NCBI GenBank assembly: GCA_037013685.1
Contig: CM072905.1
Coordinates: 9,018,991-9,082,990, forward strand
Length of the DNA: 64,000 nucleotides
Source of the DNA: Acridotheres tristis
Lineage: Eukaryota; Chordata; Aves; Passeriformes; Sturnidae
Reading direction: 5' to 3'
The stretch's first letter is position 1. Each line of letters starts with the position of its first letter. Below are positions 25,282 to 35,876 of the stretch, in pieces. A model generated the notes under the pieces. That model was not told the origin of the DNA and did not search any database. It was given only the letters and a program-made list of their open reading frames with translations. Position numbers and translations under genes: made by a program.

Positions 25282-27750
25282 CCACAAGAGAAAGAAATTT
25301 AATTTCACCAGCTGGGAAGTCAAGATCCTCATTTTGACTTCAAGTGAAAACAACTAAAAATACCTTATTGCTAACATTGCTGCTTGTGCTCTGCCCAATA
25401 CAGTGCCTGCTAAGACAGAGTTCAAGGATAGCCAAGTGTCCAACCCCACTGAGAGCACTGGCCTAGAAGCAAACCCTTCAGGTATTTAAACACTGGGATA
25501 TCTCTATATGCAAATGAGAAGTTTAATTTTGTTTTAAAATCTCCAACTGTAGGAAGTTGTGTTTGTCAGTGTTCTCATCTTGGGTTTTCAGATTATTTAT
25601 GCAGCTGACAACCCATATGACCGTTGTGGTTATTGTGCACGTAAACTTGAACTTTGACATTTCATCCTGTTGCAGAGTCTTGCTATGTGCATTCCTTTAT
25701 CTTCCCACCATGCCTGCAGTTGCTGTTCATTATTGTCAGTGCTTATTAGTTAGAAAAGTCCATTCCATTTTGTTTGGGCCAATTAACTGGTGGAGAGAGC
25801 AGCTCTTCGAGGGTCCTCACTAACTGTGTATCACCAGTTATCATCCACTGATTTATTAAATAAATCTGAGCTCTGCTGCACTTTTTAAAGAAGGAAATTC
25901 TTGTTTCTCAGTTGACCAACTTACAAGAACTCTTCAGACTTTTGAATATTTCATGCTTTTATGACAAAGGAGAAAACAGACATTGTGTAGCAAAGTAAAT
26001 GAGAGCTGTTGTAGCTAATATTTATTGTTATAATTACTTTATATTCTTTTGCATGTGTTTAGGATAGTGTCTTCCTAAAAATTAGGGAAGAAGAATACCA
26101 GGAGAGGAAACAGTCCTCATGCTGCTTCAATATTGTGACCTGCAGCCTGTCTGAAAGCATAACAAAGCCTCGATTGTGCAAGTGCCCAGCTGATCCAACA
26201 AGCAATGAATGAGTGAGCAATGGTCAACAAGGATGAGTGGATATCAGAGGGCAATACAAAAAGGTTGTAGTCCTGTGAAGTGAGAGAGGCCTGAAATGAA
26301 ATAGAACTAGAAATAAATAGATTGTCAACCATTTGGGTTGGTTCTACTTTTTTTTTTTCCCCTGAAATTGTCCAGCACAGAAAAAAAATGTGACTATAAA
26401 TGGGAAAGAAATGTGTCTTCCAGTATGGAAGAAAATAATTTAATTCTTTCAATCTAAATGGATGATAATTTAAAACCAGAATCTGATCTAAATATGAATG
26501 AGATCTCCAGGAATCTGCTTGGGTCACACATCAGGGAGTGTGAGACAAGTTGTGTTAGGGAAGCACAGCCTGTCAGATTTTCATGTCCATTCAAGCCTTT
26601 GGGTCCACAGAAGGCCCAACCAGACTTGTCAGCATGAGAGAGAATGAGAAAATCTGACATGTTACAAGAGACCTCCTCCAGTTCTTCTTAGGGGCACAAG
26701 ATTCAACAGTAGGGAGGATTCTCTGTCCTTCAAAGTCTTACACTGGTCATTTTACTCTTGAATAGATTCAACTGGATTTTCAGTCAGAATTCAGCATGAG
26801 AAAGCAGAAGATACATATACAGATATATGACCAAGATAGCAGAATCCAGACTTGATCCTTAGGTACTCTTCAAGGGCTTCTTTAAAAAGCATAAAAAAAA
26901 AGAGTTTGGGTGACCATGGCATCTTCTAAAAATATAGAATTTATTCTGACTTGATGGTGTTTCTGAGTAAAAGCACTTCCTCATTTGCTAGTCATTATTG
27001 TTAGTTTTGATGGATCATTTTAGATCCCATGGCTTGTCACTGTCCTTAGGACTTTTCAAATTAAGATTTTTTAGCCTCAACAAGGCCTCTTACCACACCT
27101 TCAGGCTTTCATGTTGTTTTGGTTTTGTCACTGATCTCACAACAATAAATTGGCAGAGTACCATGAATTTTCAGAATTCCTCATCAACTAAATTCAGCAT
27201 CGTAATATAGACAAATTATTTTCAGGAGGTCATGCAAGGAACTGAGAGAGGACTTTGACAGAGAAGCTAGCTTTCCTTTTCCTCAGTCCAGCACTTACTC
27301 AGGGGAGCATCTCTGGTCAGATTTCTTGGCACCTAAATGAGAGTGTAATCTGACCTAATAAAGCCATGGTAGTCAACACATGCTTTGAACCAAAGGAAAA
27401 GGAAATAAATTAGAGTCTCTTTCAACAGAGTTTGCAAAATTGAGAGTCTCATTTGAGCTTTGGGGTTCTTTTGAAGAGTTTTCTTGCTTCTGGTGCTAAA
27501 AGGGAGGGGGTAAGCAGGGTCCTTTATCCCCTGCAGATTCATCTGCCCTGCAAATACTGGCACAAAGCAGCACAAAGGACCCGGCTTTGTGGAGCAGCAC
27601 AGATCTCATTTCATCATCAGATCCATTGTTTTTCCTTCAGCAAATATGTAATAATGTCAGAATTTATGGATTAGTTGTACAATCCCGGATCTGCTTTAAC
27701 CAGAGTTAGTGCTGTTCCTCCCAGAATGCTGCTGACAGGATCACTGTGCA

Positions 27751-27769
27751 GACAGACAGACAGACAGAC
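27751..27769. repeat. (GACA)n microsatellite
   Basis: About five GACA units in a row, in intergenic sequence. Confidence 0.9.
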
Positions 27770-29770
27770 TGGGTATCTGCACAGAGCTCTTTGCATTTTT
27801 TCTCTGTTAATGCTGCAATATTTGGTAAGACATCACTCATTTAGTGAGTGATGGAATTTAGGAAGGAATGAAAATGCTTGTGCTGTTAATAACAGCTGGA
27901 CAAACCTCACTGTCTTTTTCCTACCAAAACTGTCATTGAATTTAGGGGTGAAACTTGGCTTGTGAAAACTATTCCATGAACCAAATCTGCCTCATGGGAG
28001 CTTGTCAGCTCTAAAAAATCACTGTCATCAGATCTGAGGTTGATCTGGTCTCTGAAAAGGCCTGCTGTTGAAAATTAAGTGTGAAATTTGAAAATTATTA
28101 AGTTGAATTATTTACCTTGTTACTTCATCATGTCTGCAAAAATATTCTCTCTCCTTCTGGTAACCAAGCAATGAATACACAGTGCACAGTTATTTTTTCA
28201 CAATTTGTAGGAGAGTTGCATTAAAATGCATGTCAGTGTCTATTTCTTGACAGGCATGTAGCAAGTAACACTGCAAATGTTTGTTTATGCTGGCAGGGGC
28301 TGGAGTTGTTTAGTGTAACTCACACCAGTTTTGTCCAAATTCTGAAGCAGAAAGGAAAATATATTCTTGTTTTTATGATCAGTGTTACAAATATTCTCTT
28401 TAGCTTTGTTTTTATTAAGTGAAGTGACTGCTAATGGATTTGGACCTGTGTCCTCTGCTGTCATATTCTCCCCCCATGTACTGGAAATTGTTGAATACTT
28501 TTGAAGGACTGATTGCACAGGCTGAGCCTACAGGTTGCAGGAGCTAAAGGAGACAGGCTGGAGGAGCTGAAGAAAATGAAAAATTAAGCCAGCCAAGAGA
28601 TATGCATCATGATTAATATCAGCTTCACCAGTGGCATAAACCATGTTTCCTAAAACAGGAAATTAATGTTCATTAAGTGGTAGAAATAAACAACGGGTCC
28701 TCTTGAAGAGTCCTCAGACTAAATGCTGTTTTCTGAGTACTTCTTGGCAGACATTTTAAATACCTTGGTTATTGTGAAATGAAAAGAAAACACTAATTCT
28801 TGTGGATGAAATGCACAGGACTATCCCCAAAACAACAATATGCTGGGGCCTCTTCAGTGGTTTTTGGTTTTGACTTCAGCTTTATCCAGACTCAGGCATG
28901 CAAGCAGGAGTTACTGCTGCACCCCAGAGGGGTCTCTGGGCTTAGGCACTAAATCCTCTGCCTGGGTCCCCAGCCCTGGGACAGCCTTGCTGTGTGGGAT
29001 GGCAATGAGCTGTTTCTTAGCCATCTTTTGTTCTTTGTGTTACCTTTTTGATCCTCTCAATAGGCTGCTTGGGCCCAGACATCATTCCCTTCATGGCTTT
29101 TGAGTTTGATGTGCAAAGAGTAAGATGCAAATTCCTGTCTGCACAGGCTGGGTTTGCTCAACAGTTCAAGGTGTTGGGAGCAGGGAAATGGTGAGAGAAA
29201 AGCACCAAAGCCATTGCTACCATGATGCTGTGGCCTGTGGCTTGATCCAAACCAAGCTGTGTGCTTTGGGAGGCTGGTCCTCAATATTGCACAGCCATGG
29301 GTTTAGCACTATCACAAAGTGTAGGTTTAATCTTTACTCCACCTTAGACCTCTTGGCCAAAAATATGCCTCGCTCAGCCTCCCCAGTCGATGTATGTTAC
29401 CTGGCTGAGGTATTTAAATCAGGAGTGCAGTGATGCTCTGCAGCCAGCATGGAGAGGCAGGGGTGGCCTGGGCTGGGCTGAGTTCCCCCATCCTGCAGAG
29501 GGGCTTTGCCCTGGGGGACAGGGTAGGACAGCACACCTGGCCTCCCTGCTCAAAGCCTGGTGTTAGTCCTGTGTCTTATCCTGCTTTATACCTGGGACAT
29601 CAAAATGCAGTCCTTGAAGAGAAAGGGAAATGTATTATTTTATAAAAAAATAGAAGTTACACATTGGCCACACTATTGATTTGCCTCCAATGTTGAAGTA
29701 CTCTTGGGAAGTGAACCTGTGCCTGCAGTGGTTCGTCCCTGTTTGCACAGTGCTGTGCAGAGAGGGCCGA

Positions 29771-29794
29771 TAGGTGTAACTCTAGGTACACCTA
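29771..29794. promoter_or_regulatory. Inverted repeat with T-box-like half-sites
   Basis: Arms TAGGTGTA (29771-29778) and TACACCTA (29787-29794) are exact reverse complements separated by 8 bp. AGGTGT is the core of T-box factor half-sites. The element lies about 4.7 kb upstream of the METRNL start. A regulatory role is only inferred. Confidence 0.35.
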
Positions 29795-31771
29795 CTGGTT
29801 TGGCCACATCACAAGTCTGGGCATCTATGCCTTTTTTTTTTTTTTTTGTTAATTTATTTTGCTGTTGCATCTTATAAGCAGCCTGTCCAAATAATGATTT
29901 TTTTTTATTTATTGCCAAAGTTTTTCTATTTATCCGACAATTAAATACCTGACAATAATTAAGTAGGTATCTGACAATAAAGTACCTCAGTCTCTCTTTC
30001 ATGCCTATGGCAAAATCCATTGATTTGGGTGGGAGCTGGTTGGGATCCCAAAGCAAACATCCAGAGGCGGAAGCTGGATTGTGTGTGCAGCAGGAGCTGC
30101 CAGTTCAGTGGGAGCTGTTTGTGTCAGAGCTGCCTGTGTGTGTCCAAGGCAGAGGGGCAGCGCTGCTCCCCGCCCCCTCTTCCAACTCTTCTTTAATGCT
30201 GCCTCACTCTTAAAAATGAGATCTTTAAATTAACACGATTTCATCAGAAATACTGCTGTCCTGCAGCTGGATTTCAGGCATGCTCTAACACCAGCTTCTT
30301 TTAGGAAAAATTTACTTATTTTTCTTTAAATGTCTGTTGTTTTCAGTTGCATTCCAAAGGCCAAAACTTTTCCCTTCAAAACAAAACATGAAAAGCAAGA
30401 TGTGAGCAGCAGTGGTTTAGGCATAGTAGGAATTGTGCTCGGATATTAGTGCTAAAGAAGTTCACAGGAACGAGCAGGAGGGTGCAATTATGGATGAGTG
30501 TATTTTCTTTACTGATTTTAATTTCATGAGAGCAAGTAACACGGTCCTCCCTCACCACACACAAAGGTTTCCCACTGTCCATTCAGCTGCTGAACCTCTC
30601 CCTGTTTTGTTGCTCTGCTCACTCCTGTCTGTCCACTGGATTTACCTTACAAATTCTATTTATTTCCTATTGCTCCTGTATTCATTGTCTATTGTCCTCT
30701 CTGTGGCTTGTTTGAATTCTTAGACCACTCTCTTTCCCTCCTGCTTTGCCATGCATGCTATTTAGCTATGGCTTTGCCTTTCCAGAAAATACCCTGCTTC
30801 TCCTCCTTCCCCCTCCTCCTTCAAAGTTTCAGATTTCCCTTGCTGGCAGGCAGCGAGGGGCTGCACACCAGGCACCAGCCCTTGGGTCTGCTCTGTAACC
30901 ACAGGACCCGATTCCCCTCCTGCAAACCGAGTAGCGTGACAATAAATCAGCTGAGAGGGGGCTGCTTGGAAATTGCAAAACAGGGACACGTAGTGAAACC
31001 AACACTTGGCTGGGCAGTGACCAGCCCAGCTCTCGAGGAGTTCCCAGCTCTCCCATATATATTCCCTTGAGGACAGCCAGGCTGAGTGAGACCTTTCAAC
31101 AGATTAGCTCTGCCCCACTGTTTAAAGCAGCTTTGAATGTTCAGCTGAGATGTGCTTAACCCCAAATCCAGCATCTGAAAGCGCCCTTCCTGTGCCTTCC
31201 GGCTGGGTCCCAACTTGGCAGCGGGGTTTGTCCCTAATAATGTAAACACAGCCGTGCTTTGAAGAAAATTTGAATCCAGACCTGAGCTTGAGCCCATCTG
31301 TAATCACTACTTGATTTTGCTTTCCTCAAATCTGCACTTTTGAGTACTGAGGAAAATGAGTCATCTCTCCTTCAATGGGTTCTTCTCCTGCAGCCGCCTG
31401 CTCTTTAAAATCCTTAAAAGTCCTTTAAAATCGCTGCTGTTTGTGCCTGGGTTGGTAGCCGTGACAAGCAAATATTTAAAGTGAATTTAGAAGGAAGTGT
31501 CTGAAGTGACTGTGTAGAGTGTCATCTTTGAGTTGCTCCTTGAGGAAGGCAGTGGAGCTTTATTGGGGTTCAAGTGTTTGAGTGTAGAGAGCTGTTTCCA
31601 GAACCTGTACCTCCAGTCCTGCCGCATTAGGTCAGAGTAGTTACTCAGTGACTTCTGTTTTCAGAGGAGTGTGAAACCTTTGCTGCAGAAGATTTATGTT
31701 TCCATTCGACATTATACAATATTTTCCTCCCAAGATTTCAGTAAAGTTCTGGTCTTTCTGAATTGTAAATG

Positions 31772-31802
31772 AAAAAAAAAAAAAAAAGAAAAAAAGAAAA
31801 AA
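31772..31802. repeat. A-rich simple repeat
   Basis: A long A tract interrupted by single Gs. No retroelement body was recognised next to it. Confidence 0.85.
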
Positions 31803-32074
31803 ATTACTGTTCAGAATGTTCTCTCTTGAAAAGATGTTTGCTTTTCACAGCTCAAACAGAAAACAGCTCAGTGCATCCAAAAGCTGCCTCACCCTTTGAG
31901 CGTGTTCCCAGATCTCAGCCAAGAGCACTACTATGGAATAGCTGTGAGTAGCCGGAAGAGCATTGTAGGGATTGAGATGCAAATGAGCAAAGCAGGCAGC
32001 CCCCTTCGCTGCAGAGGTTCCCTATCTCTGCTGCCCCTCACTTTTGAACTGGGGGAGGCTTAACCTGGGCTTTG

Positions 32075-32137
32075 CTCCGCAGCCACGATCCCTGGCTCTG
32101 CACCCACAGTCCTTGGCTCTGCAGCCACCAGCCCGGC
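32075..32137. repeat. 21-bp tandem repeat, three copies
   Basis: Three adjacent 21-bp units begin CTC(C/T)GCA(G/C)CCAC and diverge towards their ends. They lie in intergenic sequence about 2.3 kb upstream of METRNL. Confidence 0.65.
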
Positions 32138-33591
32138 CTTTGCTCACTTGTAAGGCTCAGCAGCTTGGGTAGGATGAAAACTGTGTCAGCATCAGGAAGG
32201 CGTGGAGCACAGGAGGGGCTTTCAAAGTCCCCGTGTTGCCATTACTTTTCTGGATCCCGAGAACTAAATGCCACCTCTTTTTCTGAGTTAAAAGGGGGGG
32301 GGAATAAAAGCCAGAGGTAGTAGCCACTGCAAAATAGCACACTCTGTTCTCTAAAAAGTTCACAGTTTTCAGGCAGTTTCAAAAGTTCCAGAGTGTAATG
32401 TGAGCTGCCTGGGCACTTGTTTGTTTTATCAAATGCAGGGAGTTCGAATATTGCAAAGGAAATCAGATACAGCAGGTTGGGGGGCATGCAGAGGGTTGCA
32501 CATATAAACACTCTGAGGAAAAAAGCAATACGGTGTTTTCTCTGTATGCTTTTCTTTCCAGTGTGAGGGAAGGAAGCAAAACATTCTAACAAAACCTCCT
32601 TCTAAAGAAATAATCAAGGCTCTGAGCTCTAAAGCCTGTATCACTGCACATGACTGGGAGAAAAAAGCATTTTGCATTATTGCATGTTGTCATCACTTTG
32701 CTCAGTGTTGTACCTCCGTGCTAATTACATGTTTACATGCATTGCATCACTGGGCAGAATTACTGTAATTATGTTAATACTTCATAATCAACAGAACACA
32801 GTACCTGTAATTTACCAAACAAAAAGGACATGAAAAGCTAAACCCACAAATGGAAAGGGATACACTGCAAAGGATTTAATCCTCGGTGTAGCAGCAGGCA
32901 GAGGAAGCTTTCAGAGCTGGAATATCCTGCTGCAGCCATCGGATGCTCTCAGACAGCACCAGGGCACTTTGCAAGGTGTTTTAACAGGTACTAAGGAGGC
33001 TAACACACCAAACTGTGAACAGGGTGTAAATGTTTAATGCTCATTCATGAACCCTCACCTAGAAAAACCTGAGCAGTGCCCTTAATAAAACTGCGTGGCA
33101 GACTCTTGAAAGAACAACAGGAGACTAAGAAACTCGCTGATCTGGAAATATTTTAACCCCTCTCCTATCTGTGGATGTACGATATCAATCTAAACCCCTT
33201 GCCGCTTCTTTGAAAGAAATTATGTGGCACCTGGCGTAGCAGAGCACAGTCTGTGTGCAGCTGGATCATTTTCCTCCTATCCCCATCCGGGTTTTTCCCC
33301 CCATTTATCTTGGCCTGGGTAGTTTGGGCTTTAGGCTGATTCACCCCCTGCACCTCCCTCAGTCCTGGAAGGCTTCTAAGGGTCTCTGTCACTAAGGGTT
33401 AAGTATTCGAAGTCAACAGCGGAATAACCCGGGACATTAAACAACACGAGGAGTTATCCCGAGTGGTCATTAAGTGCTGAAGAGTAATACAAATAAGATC
33501 GAGTCCCAAGTGCTTCCTGGTAAGTGGAGACACAAGAAAGCTGCAGCAAAATCATCAGTCTTCATCTACCAGGAACCGCGCCTTGGCGGAG

Positions 33592-33680
33592 GTCCTGCTG
33601 CCAGCTGAGTGACCTGCTGCCAGCTGAGTGACCTGCTGCAAACTGAGTGACCTGCTGCCAGCTGAGTGACCTGCTGCAGC
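33592..33680. repeat. 19-bp minisatellite, four to five copies
   Basis: The unit GACCTGCTGCCAGCTGAGT is repeated head to tail, with only a few substitutions in the inner copies and a degenerate first and last copy. It directly precedes a second, longer-unit array and the METRNL CpG island. Confidence 0.9.
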
Positions 33681-33699
33681 GAAGGGCAGTGCGGGCAGC

Positions 33700-33960
33700 C
33701 GGGGCTGCACCGCGGGCATGGGCTGAGAGTCACTGCGGGCACCTGGGACTGCATCCCCGGGCACGGGCTGTGGGTCACTGCGGCCATCCAGGGGCTGTAC
33801 CTCCGGCACAGGCTGCAGGTCACTGAGGGCATCTCCGGGCACGGGCTGAGAGTCACTACGGGCACCCAGGGATGGGCTGTCGGTCACTGCGGGCACCCAG
33901 GGATGGGCTGTCGGTCACTGCGGGCACCCCCCGGGATGGGCTGCGGGTCACTGCGGGCCG
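33700..33960. repeat. Degenerate GC-rich minisatellite, about 31-bp unit
   Basis: Roughly seven to eight diverged units share the wording GGGCTG(T/C)(G/C)GGTCACTGCGGGCA. Two neighbouring units near 33.86-33.92 kb are identical over 31 bp, while others vary in length. Open frames on both strands are a by-product of the repeat and high GC. Confidence 0.8.
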
Positions 33961-34350
33961 CCCCAGCGCAGAGGCTGTGTCTCAGTAGCTTTCCCGGCAG
34001 AACGAAACCATTCGGTCGTGCCCGTCATCTCCCCTTCCGTAGACAGCGCAGCTTGGGGGGGCCAAGCAGGGCGGGGCAGGAGCAGAGCGGGCTCTCACCC
34101 CGGCCCGGGATCTCTGCCAAGGGGGCTCGGGGCAGCCCGGGCCGGGCCGTAGCCGCGGGCGATCGCTGTTCCCGATCCGGCGCCGCGTTTTGCCGGCGCA
34201 GCAAGTGCCGGCCTTGCCGGAGGAGGAGCGGCGGGAGGGGGAAGGGGGAGGAGGAGCCGGCCCTCGGCCGAGCCGCTCCCGCCCCTCAGCTGGGAGCCCG
34301 CAGCCAGCGGGTGCGAGCTGCAGAGCCGAGCGGCGCCGCGCCGAGCCGGG

Positions 34351-34374
34351 ATGCGGGAGCCGGGCATGGGGTAG
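34351..34374 (+). other. Candidate uORF 1 of METRNL (7 codons)
   Basis: ATG CGG GAG CCG GGC ATG GGG TAG encodes MREPGMG. Both ATGs have a G at -3, and the inner ATG also has G at +4. It ends 99 nt before the METRNL start codon and is in the same frame as it. It only matters if transcription starts upstream of 34351, which sequence alone cannot show. Confidence 0.45.
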
Positions 34375-34401
34375 CCGCGCCGCCCTGCCGCGCTCCCCAC
34401 C

Positions 34402-34407
34402 ATGTAG
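34402..34407 (+). promoter_or_regulatory. AUG-UAG start-stop element in METRNL leader
   Basis: ATGTAG follows CCCCACC, so the ATG has the favourable A at -3. It is a minimal uORF with no elongation codon, 66 nt upstream of the METRNL ATG. Such start-stop elements are known to hold ribosomes at initiation/termination and lower downstream translation. That it acts here is inference. Confidence 0.5.
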
Positions 34408-34473
34408 GCGAGCCCCGGGCACCGCGCACATCGCTCCCCGCCGCCTGCACCGCGTTCGCCGGCCCGGGGGACC

Positions 34474-34586
34474 ATGCGGAGCGCCCCGGTCTCCGGGCTC
34501 CTGCCGCTACTCCTGGGGCTGCGGCTGCTGCTGGGCGGCGGCGCCGCTGCTCAGTACTCCAGCGACCTGTGCAACTGGAAGGGGAG
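34474..34586 (+). CDS. METRNL: METRNL coding exon 1: signal peptide and mature N-terminus
   Basis: This 113-nt coding exon has its ATG at 34474 and a GTGAGG donor after 37 codons plus two bases. METRNL (meteorin-like, also called subfatin) is a secreted cytokine/adipokine linked in mammals to neurite growth, adipose browning and immune regulation. The four exons here join to 292 codons, slightly shorter than the human protein of about 311. Residues 1-26 form a classical signal peptide: a short basic start, a Leu-rich core (LLPLLLGLRLLL) and a small-residue GGGAAA cleavage region. The mature protein should begin QYSSDLCNWKG, matching the family's Q-Y-S-S-D start, with Cys33 the first of ten mature cysteines. 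The shorter N-terminus is the main difference from mammals. Confidence 0.95.
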
Positions 34587-34756
34587 GTGAGGGGGCATCC
34601 CGCCCGGGCAGGGGGGAGCGGGGACTGCCACGTCCATCGCCGTCCCACCGGGGGAAGAAGTTGATGCCGCGCACAAAAGGGAGACCCTCCCGCTGCGGTG
34701 TCCAGCCAGGGCTCGGGGAGCGGGACGGCGGAGAGCCGGGGCTGGGGGCGGATCTG

Positions 34757-34780
34757 CCTCCCTCCCTCCCTCCCTCCCTG
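34757..34780. repeat. (CTCC)n microsatellite
   Basis: Five to six CCCT/CTCC units, in METRNL intron 1 within the CpG island. Confidence 0.9.
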
Positions 34781-35197
34781 CCGGCGGGCTCGCCGCGAAG
34801 GGACGCGGGGCAGCAGCCCCGGGCAGAGAGGGATGGAGGAGCCGGGGCGAGCTGGGCTCCCCTCGGCGGGGTTGAGGGGCCGGGGCGGGCTGCGCTCCCC
34901 TGGGGGCTGTTCGGGGGGCTGGGAGAGGGAGGGCGGTGCCAAGTCCGCCGCGGAGAAGTTTCTCCCCGCGAACATCCTCGCTCGGCGGAGGCGGCGGGCG
35001 CGCCCGGGGGAGCAGCGAGGCAGCCCCGGCTCGGAGCGGCCCCGGGATGCGCTGCACCTGCGGAGCGCTCCCGCCGCAGCCAGCGCATCCCTCCCGGGGC
35101 TTTCGCTGGCTCCCGGCCGCTCCCTTCCCTTCCCTCTCCTCTCCATGCGCGTCCCGCACTTGGCGCTCAGCCCCGCGGTCACTCCCTCGTCCCGCGG

Positions 35198-35245
35198 AGA
35201 TGATGATGATGATGGTGATGGTGGTGATGATGGTGGTGATGATGA
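35198..35245. repeat. (GAT)n/(GGT)n microsatellite
   Basis: Imperfect GATGATG and GGTGATG triplet runs in METRNL intron 1. The Met- or Asp-rich open frames across it are artefacts. Confidence 0.9.
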
Positions 35246-35792
35246 GCTCCGGGAGCAGGGGCTGGCTCAGCGGCCGCGCTCCTGATTTATTCTAATTGCG
35301 CCGGTTGAGAAACCTCTCCAGTTCTCAAGTGTTTATCTCCCAAATTATCTTTCCTTTAATTGCCTGTAATATGTTTAACGCGTGTGGTTGCGTCTGTGAC
35401 CTTCTCCTCTCTTTATAGGTTTAAAAAAAGCAGCTCTGCTCAACTAGCAAGTGTTGCTGGGTCAGACTTACTTGAAGGGTAAAATGGTTTAACTCTAATG
35501 TGCTCTTCAGAATGACTTTCTGACTTTCTCTAACATAAAAAGTTTGGCTGGCCTGTATCAATGGGGTGTTTTGGAGCAGAGAGAATTCAAAGTGGGGAAA
35601 CAATTGGATTGACTTTCAACATCATGATTTCTTATCTCTTACTGTCTGCAACATGGTGCTGAGTGTTTACTTTTTTTTTTTTTGTTTTCTTGAGAGTTGA
35701 TGCATAGTTTATAGCAGTGAATCCACTCGAAGATGAGTCTGCTTGATAGGGATCAAACCTCTGGCAAACTCCTAATTTGTCATTTTTCTTTT

Positions 35793-35876
35793 AAAACAAA
35801 CAAACAAGCAAACAAACAAAAACAACAACAACAAAAAAAACTAAACAAAACCCCCCCACCCAAACCAAACAAAAAA
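35793..35876. repeat. (AAAC)n-rich simple sequence
   Basis: AAAC and AAC units, then a C-run and further ACC/AAAC wording, in METRNL intron 1. Confidence 0.85.

Larger units (their letters stand above)
17346..33590. other. Intergenic region between the divergent genes
   Basis: This stretch of about 16 kb contains CR1/L3-like LINE fragments (near 17.83-18.20 kb and 20.99-21.25 kb), the 27-bp minisatellite at 23.88-24.82 kb, a (GACA)n run, poly(T) and poly(A) runs near 25.27, 29.83 and 31.77 kb, and short palindromes at 27.83 and 29.77 kb. I found no ORF with exon-like boundaries or recognisable protein similarity, and no tRNA or other structured RNA. It may hold METRNL or B3GNTL1 enhancers, but no claim can be made without comparative data. 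Confidence 0.7.
33960..35290. promoter_or_regulatory. METRNL: METRNL CpG island and promoter region
   Basis: This GC- and CpG-dense block spans the METRNL upstream region, 5' leader, first coding exon and the start of intron 1. An Sp1-type GC box (GGGCGGGGC) lies at 34069-34077, about 400 bp before the start codon. No TATA box is convincing, so initiation is probably dispersed, as at most CpG-island promoters. Long open frames on both strands here are artefacts of base composition. Confidence 0.85.

Noticed and set aside
26117..26527. 136-codon minus-strand open frame
   Set aside because: No recognisable domain, ordinary composition for non-coding DNA and no splice sites in phase. It includes a simple T/A-rich tract.
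34190..35295. Open frames of 190-340 codons on both strands around METRNL exon 1
   Set aside because: These are CpG-island base-composition artefacts that overlap the true exon in other frames, with no domain or splice support.
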